Source: Hirsutella rhossiliensis (lineage: Eukaryota; Ascomycota; Sordariomycetes; Hypocreales; Ophiocordycipitaceae). Taken from it: a stretch of DNA of 64,000 nt. Below, piece after piece: positions 26,621-37,400 of this stretch (the stretch's first letter is position 1; each line of letters begins with the position of its first letter). Under the pieces are notes generated by a model that was not told the origin of the DNA, searched no databases, and was given only the letters and a program-made list of their open reading frames with translations. Position numbers and translations under genes: made by a program. Location of the stretch: NCBI RefSeq assembly GCF_020360975.1, contig NW_025408668.1:2232001-2296000 (forward strand), read 5' to 3'.

Positions 26621-28660
26621 AAAAAAGAAACTAATATTAAAGTAGTTAAAGGTAACGCTAACTTTAAAGAAGAGGAAGCTATTAAATTAAATAATCTAGA
26701 TAAAAAAGGAAACTATAAGAAAGTAATAGAGTTAGAATACGCTTACCTTCTTATACTTCCTCTTATAGAAGAAGAACTAAAAGCAGCTTTTTCTATTAGT
26801 CTTTTTATTTTAACCCTTAAGGAGGTAAGAAAGATACCTCTTTCTCTCTTAAAGGATTACCTAGCTGCCTTTTTATCCTTACTTTAAGAAGTAAAGAAAG
26901 GTATAAGGCTTAATATAGTTACTAAAAAAGACTAATACTCTTTTATTTCGATTAATTTTCCGACTTCTATTTAATACTTATAAAAGACGGTTCCTATAAA
27001 GTATTTATAGTAGGCCGGCTCTTTAAGCTATAGCTATTAATAAGGAAGGTATATAAAAGAAACCTCCTAGACCTACTAGTAAACTAAAAGTAGCTAGAAA
27101 AATATCCTTTTAAAGACTAGTTTTTCTAGGCCTAAAAAGACTACTTAGCCTTATATAAAAAGATAGGGTCTTTTAAAGGGGTCCTTAAAGAAAAGTTAAG
27201 AGGAAAATAGGTCCTAAGCTATAAGTAGGTCTTTATTTATAAGACTAATAAATAGAGCTTTCTTTAAAAGTATAAGGCCTAGCTAGTTATCTATAAGAAT
27301 TAATAGGAAAAAGGGGATCTACTTACTAAGGTAACTACCTTAATAGGGATATCTTTTTAAACCCTTATAGCTATAGTAGTAGGATTCGACCTTAAACTTA
27401 ATTAAATAAATACTATTAACGCCTTTATTAACTACCCCCTTAAGAAAGAAGAAGATATCTATATATACCTTTTAGCTAAGAAAGATTTTATAGCTTAGGA
27501 AAGCTTTATATAGATTATAAAGATTACTCTTTCTTTAGTAATAGTATTTAATAAGTTCCCTTAAAGCCCTAGGCTTTAAGAAAGTCCCTTAGGAACTATA
27601 TATAATATAGAAAGGTAAAATTATAGTCTTCTTTTATATCGATAATATTATCTAGGCCTACCTAAAAGAGGAAGAAGTAACTATTAAGGAGGCTATAAAA
27701 GGCTTATAATAAAGGTATAAGATAACTAGGCTAAGGGAGCTAAAGTAGTTCCTAAGGATTTAAATCCTTTAGAATAGGTCTTAATAGACTATCTAGCTTA
27801 TCTAAGACGCCTATATTAATAAGGTCGCTTATAAATTCCTCCTTAATTCCCTTAAAAAGAAGCTTCCTTTTATACCTATATTAAATAAAGAGCTTTTACT
27901 TAATCCGTTCTTTAAAGCTATAGAGTAAGAGAAATACTAATATTAATAGAAGGTAGGCTCCTTACTTTTATAGCTATTTCTACTAGACCGGATATCTCTT
28001 TTATAGTCTCTTAGCTAGCTAGGTATAACTAGAATCCTAGCCTTAAGTACTAAGAAGTAGTAAACTAAGCTATCCTTTATCTTTATTTAATAAGATTATA
28101 TAGTCTACGCTTAAAAGGGTAAGGAAGGAAACTAGCTATTAAAATCTTCTTTTATTTAAGCGATTTATCCTTTATAGATATTTCCTTAGATAGAAAGAGC
28201 TTATAAAGGTATATTATATCTCTTTTTAGATAAACTATTACTTAAAGAGCTTTAAAGTAAGCTACTATTATAACTTTAAGTATAGAGGTAAAGCTACTAG
28301 CTCTTTTAAAAGCTTTAAAGAAAGCTATTTTCCTTAGCCGGCTACTTATATCTTTATAACTATAAATTTTAACTACGTTATCTATAAAATATAATAATAT
28401 ATAAACTATATAAATTTTAATAGAGAACGTAAAGCTATTAACCTAGCTATAATATATTAATATCTATTAGTATTAGCTATACTAAGAGGTTTAAAAGGGA
28501 CTTATTTTAGTCTATTAAGTTTTAATAGTATTAATAAAAGCTAATAGTCTTATAAAGCCCTTACTAAAGTAAAAGCTAGCTATCTTTTTATAGTAAATTA
28601 AGCTAGAAGACGTTTAAGAGAAGCTATCCTTAGAGACCTGCCTTAAGAGTCTATAAGAGG
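26620..28660 (+). mobile_element. Ty1/copia retrotransposon pol remnant (RT and RNase H), RIPed
   Basis: Plus-strand frames broken by TAA/TAG give a copia-type polyprotein. It has an N-terminal stretch (NNLDKKGNYKKVIELEYAYL, about 26,690), the RT region with VVGFDLKLN and INTINAFINYPLKKEED (about 27,380-27,450), an active-site block with FFYIDNI near 27,630, then NKVAYKFLLNSLKKKLPF (about 27,820-27,870) and a C-terminal RNase H-like part (TEAKLLALLKALKKAIF sense, about 28,290-28,330). Gag and LTRs were not located. Non-functional. It may belong to the same family as the Gag remnant at the left edge. Confidence 0.7.
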
Positions 28661-29985
28661 AGCTAATAGCCTATATAAGAAAGTAACGTCTATAGCTAAA
28701 GAAAAGGAAGAGGTTTTCCCTTTAAAGGGCCCCCTATTTTAATTAGGTTTCTCCCTTTTAAGAAGGCCCTCTTTCTTATAAGACTTTCCCCTCTTTAGGC
28801 TCTTATTCCTTAAGTAGGTCTAAAAGAGCCTAGGACCTAAAAGGGCCCTTACTTTCCTTAAGTAAAGGGATAGGTATAGAGCTAAGAACCTCCTCTATAC
28901 GCTTACTAGCCTAAAGCTATATTAGCTATACCCTTAAGGGGCAAGCTATAGCTAAGGGTATATATCGCGAAGCGTAGCTTAATTTTATAGTTCTTAGAGA
29001 TATCCCTTAGTAAGAAGGACCTAGGAAGCTAAAAACCTAGTTTAAAAAAAGGAGCTAAGAAGAGGTATAAAAAGGAGGGTAAGGGTATAAGGGGAAGTAA
29101 AAGTAGCGATAGCTTCCTATAGAGGTAGCGAGAGATAAGATAGATATACTAGCAACGGCTAGAATAAAGGGGAAAAACTAGTAAAAAAGCTTAGTAGTTA
29201 AAAGGATATTAGTAGCTTCTTTAAGTAGGATCTTCTTTATTAATTAAGATGCTAGATAGGTATAAAAAAGAGCGTTAGATAGATAAAAGAAGGATAATTA
29301 AGGAAATATAATAATTACTTACTTATTATAATTGCTACCGCCTTAAAAATTAAATATCTTTGCCTTACCTATCTAACCCCTTACTTTTAATTTTACCTTT
29401 ATATATTTTTATATACTTCTTATATCCCTCTTTATAAGAATATTTAGTTAGCTAATTAAGGAGCTTAGTATTAGTATTAAAAGGAGTAAAAGCTTTAGTA
29501 TAATAACTTTTAAACTATTAAGCTTTTAACTAAATTAAGCGCGAAGCTTAAGATAAACCTTAAGTATATTAACGTTTATAAATATTAGCTATATTAAGAG
29601 GTATAGTAAGATTAGATATAAGTTAGCTAGGTTATATTAATAATTAACCTAGCTAATAGTATAATAAACGCGCTTATATAATAAAAGTACTAAAGCTTTA
29701 TTATCTAAGGGGTAGAGGTTAGCTTTATTTACTACTAAGAAGTAAATCTATTACTAAACTACCCCTTAATTAGTATAATACTATAATACTTAAACTTATA
29801 ATAATAACGATAGCTTTACTAAATTAAGACTAATTAATATAAGGAATATATTATTAAAAAGCCTACCTTTAAGATTACCTTTATCTTAAAGGATAATATT
29901 ACTAGTAAAAGTACTATAGTACCTAGGCTACTTAAAGGGATACCCCGCTATACTCTTTCTTATAAGGAAGGTTATAAATATAACT
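28661..29985. other. RIPed DNA without recognised content
   Basis: AT-rich, RIP-altered sequence downstream of the copia pol remnant. It contains several purine-rich and pyrimidine-rich runs, but no protein family, RNA or LTR pair could be recognised. It may hold the 3' LTR of the copia element. Confidence 0.4.
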
Positions 29986-30055
29986 TATAACTATTAGTTA
30001 AATAGTAAGAGTAGGTTATATAACCCTATTAATCGTAAGTTCGACTCCCTCTAAG
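29986..30055 (+). repeat. tRNA-like SINE head, copy 1
   Basis: An A-box-like segment (AGTTAAATAGTAAGAG), an anticodon-arm-like palindrome (GGTTATATAACC, 30014-30025) and a T-arm-like GTAAGTTCGACTCCC (30034-30048) occur in tRNA order and spacing. Many stem pairs are broken by RIP, so this is not a working tRNA gene. The palindrome recurs in the copy at about 30,280 and as a part copy at about 30,065. Confidence 0.45.
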
Positions 30056-30254
30056 GTAAAGGAGTAGGTTATATAACTACGCCCTAAGGGGGGCGCGGGT
30101 AATAAACTTAAGCACCTAAGGGGAGAGGAAATAAGGGGCTTCTCCCTATATTATCTCTCCTAGGTCCTAGCTTTTATCTTTTATATACTATTCTTTTTGC
30201 CTAGCCTTATAATAGCTACGTCCCTTATAAAAGGGGTTAATAGTAATAGCCTTT

Positions 30255-30320
30255 AACTACTAATTAAGCGGTAAAAGTAGGTTATATAACCCTAATTAAC
30301 TAATATTCGAGCCCTCCTTA
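30255..30320 (+). repeat. tRNA-like SINE head, copy 2
   Basis: Same layout as copy 1: an A-box-like TAATTAAGCGGTAAAAG, the shared palindrome GGTTATATAACC (about 30,280-30,291) and a B-box-like ATTCGAGCCC (about 30,304-30,313). The two copies, about 265 bp apart, share the arms but diverge elsewhere. Confidence 0.45.
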
Positions 30321-30330
30321 AGTAAGAGGG

Positions 30331-30375
30331 GGCACCTAGTACTACGTACTCTAAGGTCGCGTAGTACTAGGTGCC
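30331..30375. repeat. Perfect 16-bp inverted repeat
   Basis: GGCACCTAGTACTACG (30331-30346) is exactly inverted at 30360-30375 with a 13-nt spacer. A perfect pair is remarkable in DNA otherwise eroded by RIP. It lies about 120 bp inside the edge of the AT-rich block. Confidence 0.85.
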
Positions 30376-30495
30376 GAATAATATTACCTTTTACTATATT
30401 TACCTTCTTTTTATAGAATACTATTAAGGGCCTCCCCTATTTATATTAGATGCCTCTTTAGCCTCTTTATAATTAGATAGATTACTAACTATAGG

Positions 30496-31950
30496 TGAAT
30501 TTTAGGGTAGAGAAATAATAGGCTTAGAAGTGAACTCTCGTTAAGCCCTGATTTAACGTAGGTCAGCAGTCTGCTCCCCTTTCAACCTTTAGCAATATGC
30601 AGCCCTTGCTGAGCGGTAGAGTGTTTCAGCCAAAGATACGCACAAGTTAATTTTAGGAACGAGTGAGTGGTCAAAGAGCGAGGCTAAATGATGGATCTGT
30701 GCTTCTCGATTGGGGCTGGACTGCTTCTGACAAAGGGCGAGCTTGTAAATGGAATTCATCCTCCCTCTTCAACAGCCCCTTTGAGTCAGCATAAGGCTCT
30801 CTAGGTGTTCTCGAGACCCGTTACGAGGCACCCAGCAACGAGAGCGAAGGCATAATGGCGAAATACCCCGCAGGACGGATGCAGGGCTTAGAGCTCCCGG
30901 GCGAAGATGGCAAGCTCCTGAGCGAGCACACGAGAGACAAGAGAAAGGAGGTGAGACTCGGATGAGGATACCAATTGGTACCAACAGTGGTACGGAGACT
31001 GCTTTTTGTTGCTGCTCCTGCTTCAAACGACAATACTACAGAATGGACTTTTGAGAATAATGTTGGCCAGTTTATCAGTTGGCATGGAAAATAACAATTC
31101 ATTATGGGCCGCGATGGTTGCGAATCAATATTGTTGACACTGGATGGCTACCACTAGGTTACGCTGTGTTTTGTGAGCCCCATGTATGTAAGATATCCTC
31201 CAAAAAGTTCAGGCCGTCCTTATAAATGAGTGGAAAAGCACATGGCTATACAAATGGACCCTGGTCCGGCATTCTCCCTCCCACCGCGCAATTGTGTGAC
31301 AAGGAAAGCCGTCGCCTACAGCAAGGCCATTCGGTTCAGATGTGAGTCATGAGTCTAGCCTTGCCAGCCCTGACCGAAGCGTCTGCCTTTTAATGCATCA
31401 ATTTCTTCCGTTTTCTCTCGGCTTTGCTCGGAATTGTCTCGGACATCTGCATTTATTAAAAAGCTCTCGCTCCTACACAGGCCTAGCTACCTGGATGCTC
31501 TTGGACATACTTGGCGACGAAAAATGGAAATGGGCCAGTTAGCGATGACTTCGAGCCAAATGCCCGTTAAAGTCGAGTCTGAAGAAAGTCTGCATATGCC
31601 GACGAATCAATATTGGCTCGGGCTAATTAAGTAGGCCGCCGCAGGGCTGAGCCAAAGGGTACAGTTCTGCTTTACTGAGTCAATAGACACACTGCTGCTG
31701 TGGTCGGCCAAGGATGGCTCGCAGGCATCAGCCAAGCAGCAGCAAAGAGGCGGCCAGCACGTGAGTCAAGAGGGCAGATATCGTGATATTGGCGAGAAGC
31801 ACGACATGATGACTTGACATGAGCTTGCAGCAGCGGTCGCAGAGGACTCGGCGGCCATGCCACTATCGCGTGTCAAGGCCGAGAGGCTAGAGAGGCCACG
31901 AAGGCACACACTGTCCCGATTGCAATAATGTAATGCCTAGCTACCGTTGG
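30496..31950. other. Intergenic, start of non-RIPed DNA
   Basis: Normal base composition begins here. Short frames exist on both strands, but none has coding character, homologous motifs or splice structure that I could support. Confidence 0.5.
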
Positions 31951-32334
31951 CTATGCCTCCGGCTTCCTTTCCTCCGGCTTCTGACCCGGCTCGGGCTTCT
32001 TGTCAGAGTTCGGCTCAGTCTGGTTGCCGGGATCCTGGGGTGGTGTTGGTGGATTGCGAATCAACTGGTCCAGCAGCGACTGAACCTCGGCGAGGGATTC
32101 CTTCGCCGCGTCCAGCCACGGCCTCTCAGCGTCCGGGCCTTGTGCGCTGGGAGGCTCTGGTTGATCCGCGTTGCCGACAGGCTGGTTGCCCTGCTTGCCG
32201 TCGTCGCCTGACGACTGCGCCACGGAGATGGTAGCAACTGCTCGTCATGTTAGCTGGGTCTCGCCATTGTAATTGACTGGGAGGCTATATAATGACGCAC
32301 AGGCTACGGCAACAGCAGCTATAAGACGAACCAT
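31951..32334 (-). CDS. Small secreted Pro/Glu/Gln-rich protein (effector candidate)
   Basis: Unknown family. The proposed gene has two exons: 32334-32301 and 32237-31951. A 63-nt intron (32300-32238) starts GTGCGT, carries the branch site GCTAAC and ends GCAG. Splicing joins an ATG-led hydrophobic stretch (MVRLIAAVAVA) in phase to FATISVAQ, which makes a good signal peptide ending at an S-V-A site. The product is 106 aa. The mature part is acidic, lacks cysteine, is rich in Pro, Glu, Gln and Asp, and has one likely amphipathic helix (PWLDAAKESLAEVQSLLDQL). Without the intron the frame has no ATG. It lies 1.5 kb from the RIP block and about 2.1 kb from the enterotoxin-like gene. It is probably secreted; its role is unknown. 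The gene model is by eye. Confidence 0.6.
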
Positions 32335-32484
32335 GTTGGCGGGCAGCAGATGGCGATGGGAAAGAGTGACAGGTAAGTATTCGTTAAGTATCAACCAAGG
32401 CTTATTGAGAAGAAAGAATGAACGGCTGTCTGGCAGACAGATGCTTCGAATGGCCTCTGGGATCAGGAGTCGTATTAAAAGCAT

Positions 32485-33401
32485 ATTTTGAGCTGTCCAG
32501 ATAGTCTTATATCTGAGATAGCCGAGAGCGGCCCTATCGTACTGCGTTATGCATAAATTTTAACAAGCCTAGGATAGAACCAAGGCTAACATGAAACTGG
32601 AGGCTTGACATGGACACCCACCCCAACACATCGTACTTTCCCCGCCCCCCCTCCCATCTACAACGGGGATGAGGATCGCCCGACTTGTAAATCATGGCTT
32701 GATTTGTAACTGCCAAGAATTAGCTGTCGGCGTTGTAGCGATTTAGGTGTCCGTCCGTCAGGACAACGGGATGACAGCAGGCCCACTAGGCTTGACGTTT
32801 CAAGTTCATGGCTACTGACTTGGAAATTTTGCCAGCCCGACAAGGACATACAAGATTAAGAGCATGAAGTAATTGGAATCATTATTCCTAGTCTCAGGCA
32901 GTACTCGTTTCATCGACGAAGGCTGAAGTGGGTTCGGCATGGCTTGGCAGCGCGGCAGCACCGAGGCTGCAGAATTTCATTGAATGTTCCTCAACGCCTA
33001 CATAGGTACCCTCTCTCGCATTTATCTACATCAATCTATGTAATTCTTAGGCACTGGCAAAATCGGTTTCACTATGAGCTCGTCAATCATAGAGTATACC
33101 CCTTGTCTATACGCGCATAGAGAGGGTAAGGGGGTCGTTAGCTGCAGGGCCGCTTTTTGAGGTTATGTTAATCAGCTTAGGGGATCAGCCCTAGTCTCCA
33201 CGGTGCACGCGGATCACGGGGTGCATGTTAGTATAGAGACATGGCCCTATTGCACAAGGCGGGATATATTTAGACAAAGAACGAGCCATCACCCAACCTA
33301 AAGGGGTCTCATGGCCATGTCATCTCGCTGAAAGAAATAGATTGGATACATCAAGCTGTCTCTTCCCCAAGTCGAGGCATTTTGATATCTTCCCAGGCTA
33401 G
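32485..33401. other. Intergenic, nothing recognised
   Basis: No supported gene. Contains a few imperfect short inverted repeats (for example around 33,095-33,125) of no clear identity. Confidence 0.5.
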
Positions 33402-33489
33402 AGCTGACTCGGGGAGTCTGCTGCGTGTTCCCCATGTTTTAGTTTATAGAGTTCCATTGTGGAGTGCTGTCGGAGCAGACTCCCCGAAT
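33402..33489. repeat. Foldback repeat, copy 1 (88 bp)
   Basis: It starts AGCTGACTCGGGGAGTCTGCT and ends with the near-inverse AGCAGACTCCCCGAAT. The terminal inversion CTCGGGGAGTCTGCT/AGCAGACTCCCCGA can form a 14-bp stem. A second, diverged copy follows at 33535-33621. Confidence 0.75.
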
Positions 33490-33534
33490 CTACCGAAACC
33501 CCGATGGTGAAATACGTCAGCCCGTCAAACTGGA

Positions 33535-33621
33535 AGCTGACTCGGGGAGCCTGTTACCTGTTCTCCATCTTTTAGCTTAGAGTTGCGTTATGGGGTGCTG
33601 TGGGGGGCGGACTCCCCGAAT
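33535..33621. repeat. Foldback repeat, copy 2 (87 bp)
   Basis: Same orientation as copy 1, starting 133 bp further on. It shares AGCTGACTCGGGGAG at the left, TTTTAG and GGGTGCTGT-like text in the middle and GGACTCCCCGAAT at the right. The differences are scattered. The pair resembles a small MITE-like or structural-RNA-like unit; no family was recognised. Confidence 0.7.
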
Positions 33622-34476
33622 TTGTTTCCTCACGCCGTCCGTCAGCTGTACGAAACATCCATCCACTTCAAGCCAAGTTCTCAACGCCTTTCATCACCGT
33701 CGACGATCCCAGTCTTTGCTTGTGAGCGAAATTCTAGAGGACTGACCGCTGGTAGTAACGACTTTGAAGGAGGAACTCGCGGCCGATTCATACATTCAGT
33801 ACCGTCACAGCCTCAGAACGGTACATATGGTCTCTCTACACAGAAACTGCACTGCTTCATGCGAAACTGTACTCCAGAAGCATAACATAAATGTTCTGTG
33901 ACTGCTACTTATTGCGCAGGGGCGCAGTGCCCCCTCGTGCCCATCCTAGTCCCCCAGACAACTGGGGACAGGTACGAGTAACCTCTTCGTGAAGGTCTCT
34001 TGGCTAAGTCACGGAGGCTTCCACAATGATGACAGGTTACCTAGCACAAATATACAATATACCTTACCAGGGTTATACAAATAATGACAGGCTTTGCATT
34101 ACTCGAGGCAATGCATAGCTTATCATATGAGGCACATGCCTTCGGCCATGACGGCACCCCAGGCCATGAAAATGCCAGGGTGAGGATTGACAATCATCAT
34201 GCAGTTACGACACCTCCCTCGCTCTAGCAGGAAGCCTTGCCCATGTTCAGAACTTTTGCTCGCGATATTGCTGCGCTTTGGTGGCTTGATTCTTTCGGTG
34301 GGAGACGGCATATAACAGGGAACAAATCCCACCAGAGCCAGACGGCTTGGATATAGAAATCAGCCGAGCAATCTCATCAGTCTTTACCAGCATACCTATC
34401 AACCACCCCTGAAGATTATTCACTTGTACTATTTGTACTTTTGGGGTCTCAGCACTTTCTTTAACGTTGTTTCAGG
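33622..34476. promoter_or_regulatory. Upstream region of the enterotoxin-like gene
   Basis: About 0.85 kb between the foldback pair and the start of the secreted ADP-ribosyltransferase gene. No TATA box of note and no separate gene were seen. Pyrimidine-rich text just before the ATG (CTTTCTTTAACGTTGTTTCAG) is usual for fungal starts, though it could also be read as an intron acceptor. Confidence 0.35.
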
Positions 34477-37400
34477 ATGCTCTTACCATCTCTTGCTATA
34501 TTCCTCCTACTCCTTGATACTGGCGGAAGTTTGCAAGTACCTCACAAGGAAAGCAAAGCCAACCGCATCTACGATCAATGGCAACCGGCACGTCGAGGCC
34601 TCGATTCAATTCCGTATGGCGTGGACGTCCCTGAGAGCAAAAACGTGGAATTAAAAAGAATTAAAACCCCGTTTCAACAAGATCCCGCATGGAAAAGGCT
34701 TCCACAAACAAAGGGTTTTGCCTTGCGTGCCGAGAGATCGTTTGAGCTCGAGGGGAAAGTTATGACTCCCTTCGATCAATTCAAGAAAAGCAAAGGCATT
34801 TGGCCGCGAAATTATAACCCCAAGGAGAAGTCGCCGTATGCTTACGACCACCCCTCTGATGAATACAAGGGCACTAGCCTATATGAACATGTCACTGGCC
34901 AGACGAAGGAGACTACACGATACGTTTCAATGACTAAAAGCGTGGAGAAGGGGATTGAGTTTTCTGCCATCAATGAAGATGGAAGACCCAGTCATATATG
35001 GATTCGAGAAGGTCAGGACGACCACGTTGTCTGGAAAATACAAGACGCTCCGAACGTCATCGACACACACGGGAGCCTTGCAAACAGAGGGCCAGACGGA
35101 AATTTCATTGAGGACCAAAAGTTCATACCCAACGGCTACGATGACCAAATTGAGTATTCCGCTTTCGAAGGAATTCCCACAGAGCAGGTCAAAGGCTATT
35201 TCCGAACAGCCGACTTCCTAAAGGACCCGAGTCTTGCCGGGAAGGTAGCAAAGGGCGAGGAACCCGCTGGGCTTTTCGTTAAGAATCCGGATTACAATCC
35301 CAAATTCGACAACTTGCAGCACAGCGGTCCGCGTCCGGAACTCGCCGGGTTTCCTCCGTACAAATCAAACCCGCCAGGGTCTCCTTCTACGGGTGAGAAG
35401 TTTGAGGCATGGGATATCGAACCCTGGAGCAAATACTACAAGCCAGCGATTAAAGATCTTCAAGAGTCTCTCCAGCAAGCGGTGAAGACGTTTGCGGACG
35501 ACTCCAGCAAGTCGATCAGGAAGGAGGTCTGTGGCATAGCGAGCAAGAGGGACGGCATGCTGCGCAAGAGAGGGGGCGGCCTTTGCGACGGTTTGACGCC
35601 CACGGAGCCACAGCCCCCGGCAAAGGAGGAGCCCCCGGGAAAGGGGGAGCCCCCGGAAAAGGGGGAGCCCCCGGCAAAGGAAGGCCCTCCAACAAACGGA
35701 CAGCCTCCTACAGACGACCCAGAACGGCCGCCGACGGCCAAGGAGCAGGAGGTGGCGCTCGCGGCCGAGACGGCGTCGGAACGCGACTTCACCGAGCTCA
35801 TGGTCGCGTACAAGGTGGCGCCCGTGGCCCAGGAGCGATGGAAGATGTCCCTGTCCGACGTGCGCACCAAGGCGCTGGGCTACAAGCGCCTCGGGCCCAA
35901 GGCGCCGGCTCTGCGCCCCGGGGCCCTCGGCAAGGGCATCACGTCCAAGCTCGGGGGCGGCGTCTTCCTCGGCGCCGTGCTGTGGGCGCCGGGCGTCGTG
36001 CTGGCCTTTGTGGCCAACACGACGGCCCTGGACCGCCTCGCGGCCGTCACGTCCATCGTGCCGCTCGTGGGCTGTGCCACGCAGGCGCTGGCCAAGGCGC
36101 CGGACCACATCGACACGGTCGACACGGCATTGTGCTTCCTCGGCGACGCCCTGATCCTCGGCGGGGCCACGGCGCCGCTCGGCATCGCCGTCCACATTGT
36201 GCGCGCCATGGTCCAGGCCTTCAAGCCGCCGCCGGAGCTGCCGACCAAGGAGGCGACGCGCCAGACGCGCGACCAGACGTGGCTCGACTTCACCAGGAAC
36301 AGCATCTACAAGTACCTGTACTCGGACAAGTATTACTACGAGAAGGGCGACGGCTTCGCCACCAAGCTGGAGAGCGGCCTGGCCATCGAGGCCGCCGCCG
36401 TCCTGTCCCACGGCGCGCAGACGCTGGGCGTCCTCAACGCCACGGGCGCCCGCGCCATCGAGGAGGCCAAGACGGGCCAGGAGCAGACGGAGATCCGGCG
36501 CGGCCTCGAGGCGTCGATGCAGGGCATCCGGGACCTCATCCAGGCCAACGTCAGCAGCCGCCATCGCAGCTACCTCGTCGGCCTCCCGGCGCTGCTGCGG
36601 GACAACGCCTACGAGTCGCTCAAGGTGACGGCCGACAACTACAACAACGACCTGATCACCGAGGTGACGTCCTTCAAGAACATCCAGCGCTACCCGGCCG
36701 GGGCCACCTGGGACGACATCGCCGGCACCATCAGCGGCGCCCCGGTGGGCAGCGACCCGTACCGCGACGCCCGTCCGCGCATGGACGACATCGCCGCCTA
36801 CCTGCGCGAGCAGCCCATCCGCATCCCCGCCCGCCTCGACGTCGCCTACGTCGTCGGCCAGTCCAAGGCCCTGGCCGGCCGCGTCGACCCGCGGGTGCTC
36901 TCGCCGCAGGCCTACCTGGCGGAGCAGTGGCCGAAGTGGCAGCAGTCGTCCATCGACGAGCTCTGCATCCGGAACGCGCTGCGTGTTGCCCTGTTCCTCG
37001 AGGGCAAGTACGACGATGCTCGCATCAAAGACTTTGACGCCGTCAACTCCAACAAGGTCTTTGACGGCCTGTCGCTGCTCACGGCCATCAAGTTCGGGAG
37101 GATATACGACGAGTTCAAGGTGGCGTATGCCTACGAGCAGTATAAGCTCTATCTCCCCGAGTCTGCCATTCCCTGGGTCACCCTGCCGGCGGTTTCTCCT
37201 CTGCCCGTCACCAATCGCCCTTCCCATCCCTACATAATGGGCCTTGTTCTGGGCCTTACCGACTCCATCGTGCAGGCCGGGGTTGGGAGGGGGGATCAAC
37301 GGGCTCAAGCACTTGTGGCCAAGATTCTGGCTACGCAGCAGCTTTTCTCTCCCACGTCAACCATCGCGAAAGAACAACGCACCAAGTTTTACCGAGACAA

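Larger units (their letters stand above)
1..30495. other. RIP-mutated AT-rich transposon block
   Basis: The sequence is strikingly AT-rich, with few CA or TG dinucleotides and a great excess of TA, and it contains no open reading frame of note. Where retrotransposon proteins can be recognised, Gln codons have become TAA or TAG and Cys codons read as Tyr. These are the C-to-T changes at CpA, on both strands, that repeat-induced point mutation makes. CpG is comparatively well kept. The block ends abruptly near 30,495, where normal dinucleotide use resumes. Individual elements inside it are listed separately. No host gene was recognised in it. Confidence 0.93.

Noticed and set aside
29986..30320. 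Functional tRNA genes
   Set aside because: Arms are in tRNA order but the acceptor and several stems do not pair; treated as SINE-like remnants.
1..30495. CRISPR array or prokaryotic features
   Set aside because: Repeats are LTRs and transposon copies; spacing and composition are fungal and RIP-derived.
35365..37308. 647-codon open frame on the minus strand opposite the enterotoxin-like gene
   Set aside because: It mirrors the GC-rich third positions of the plus-strand gene, is Arg/Gly/Leu-rich and has no domain; a typical shadow frame.
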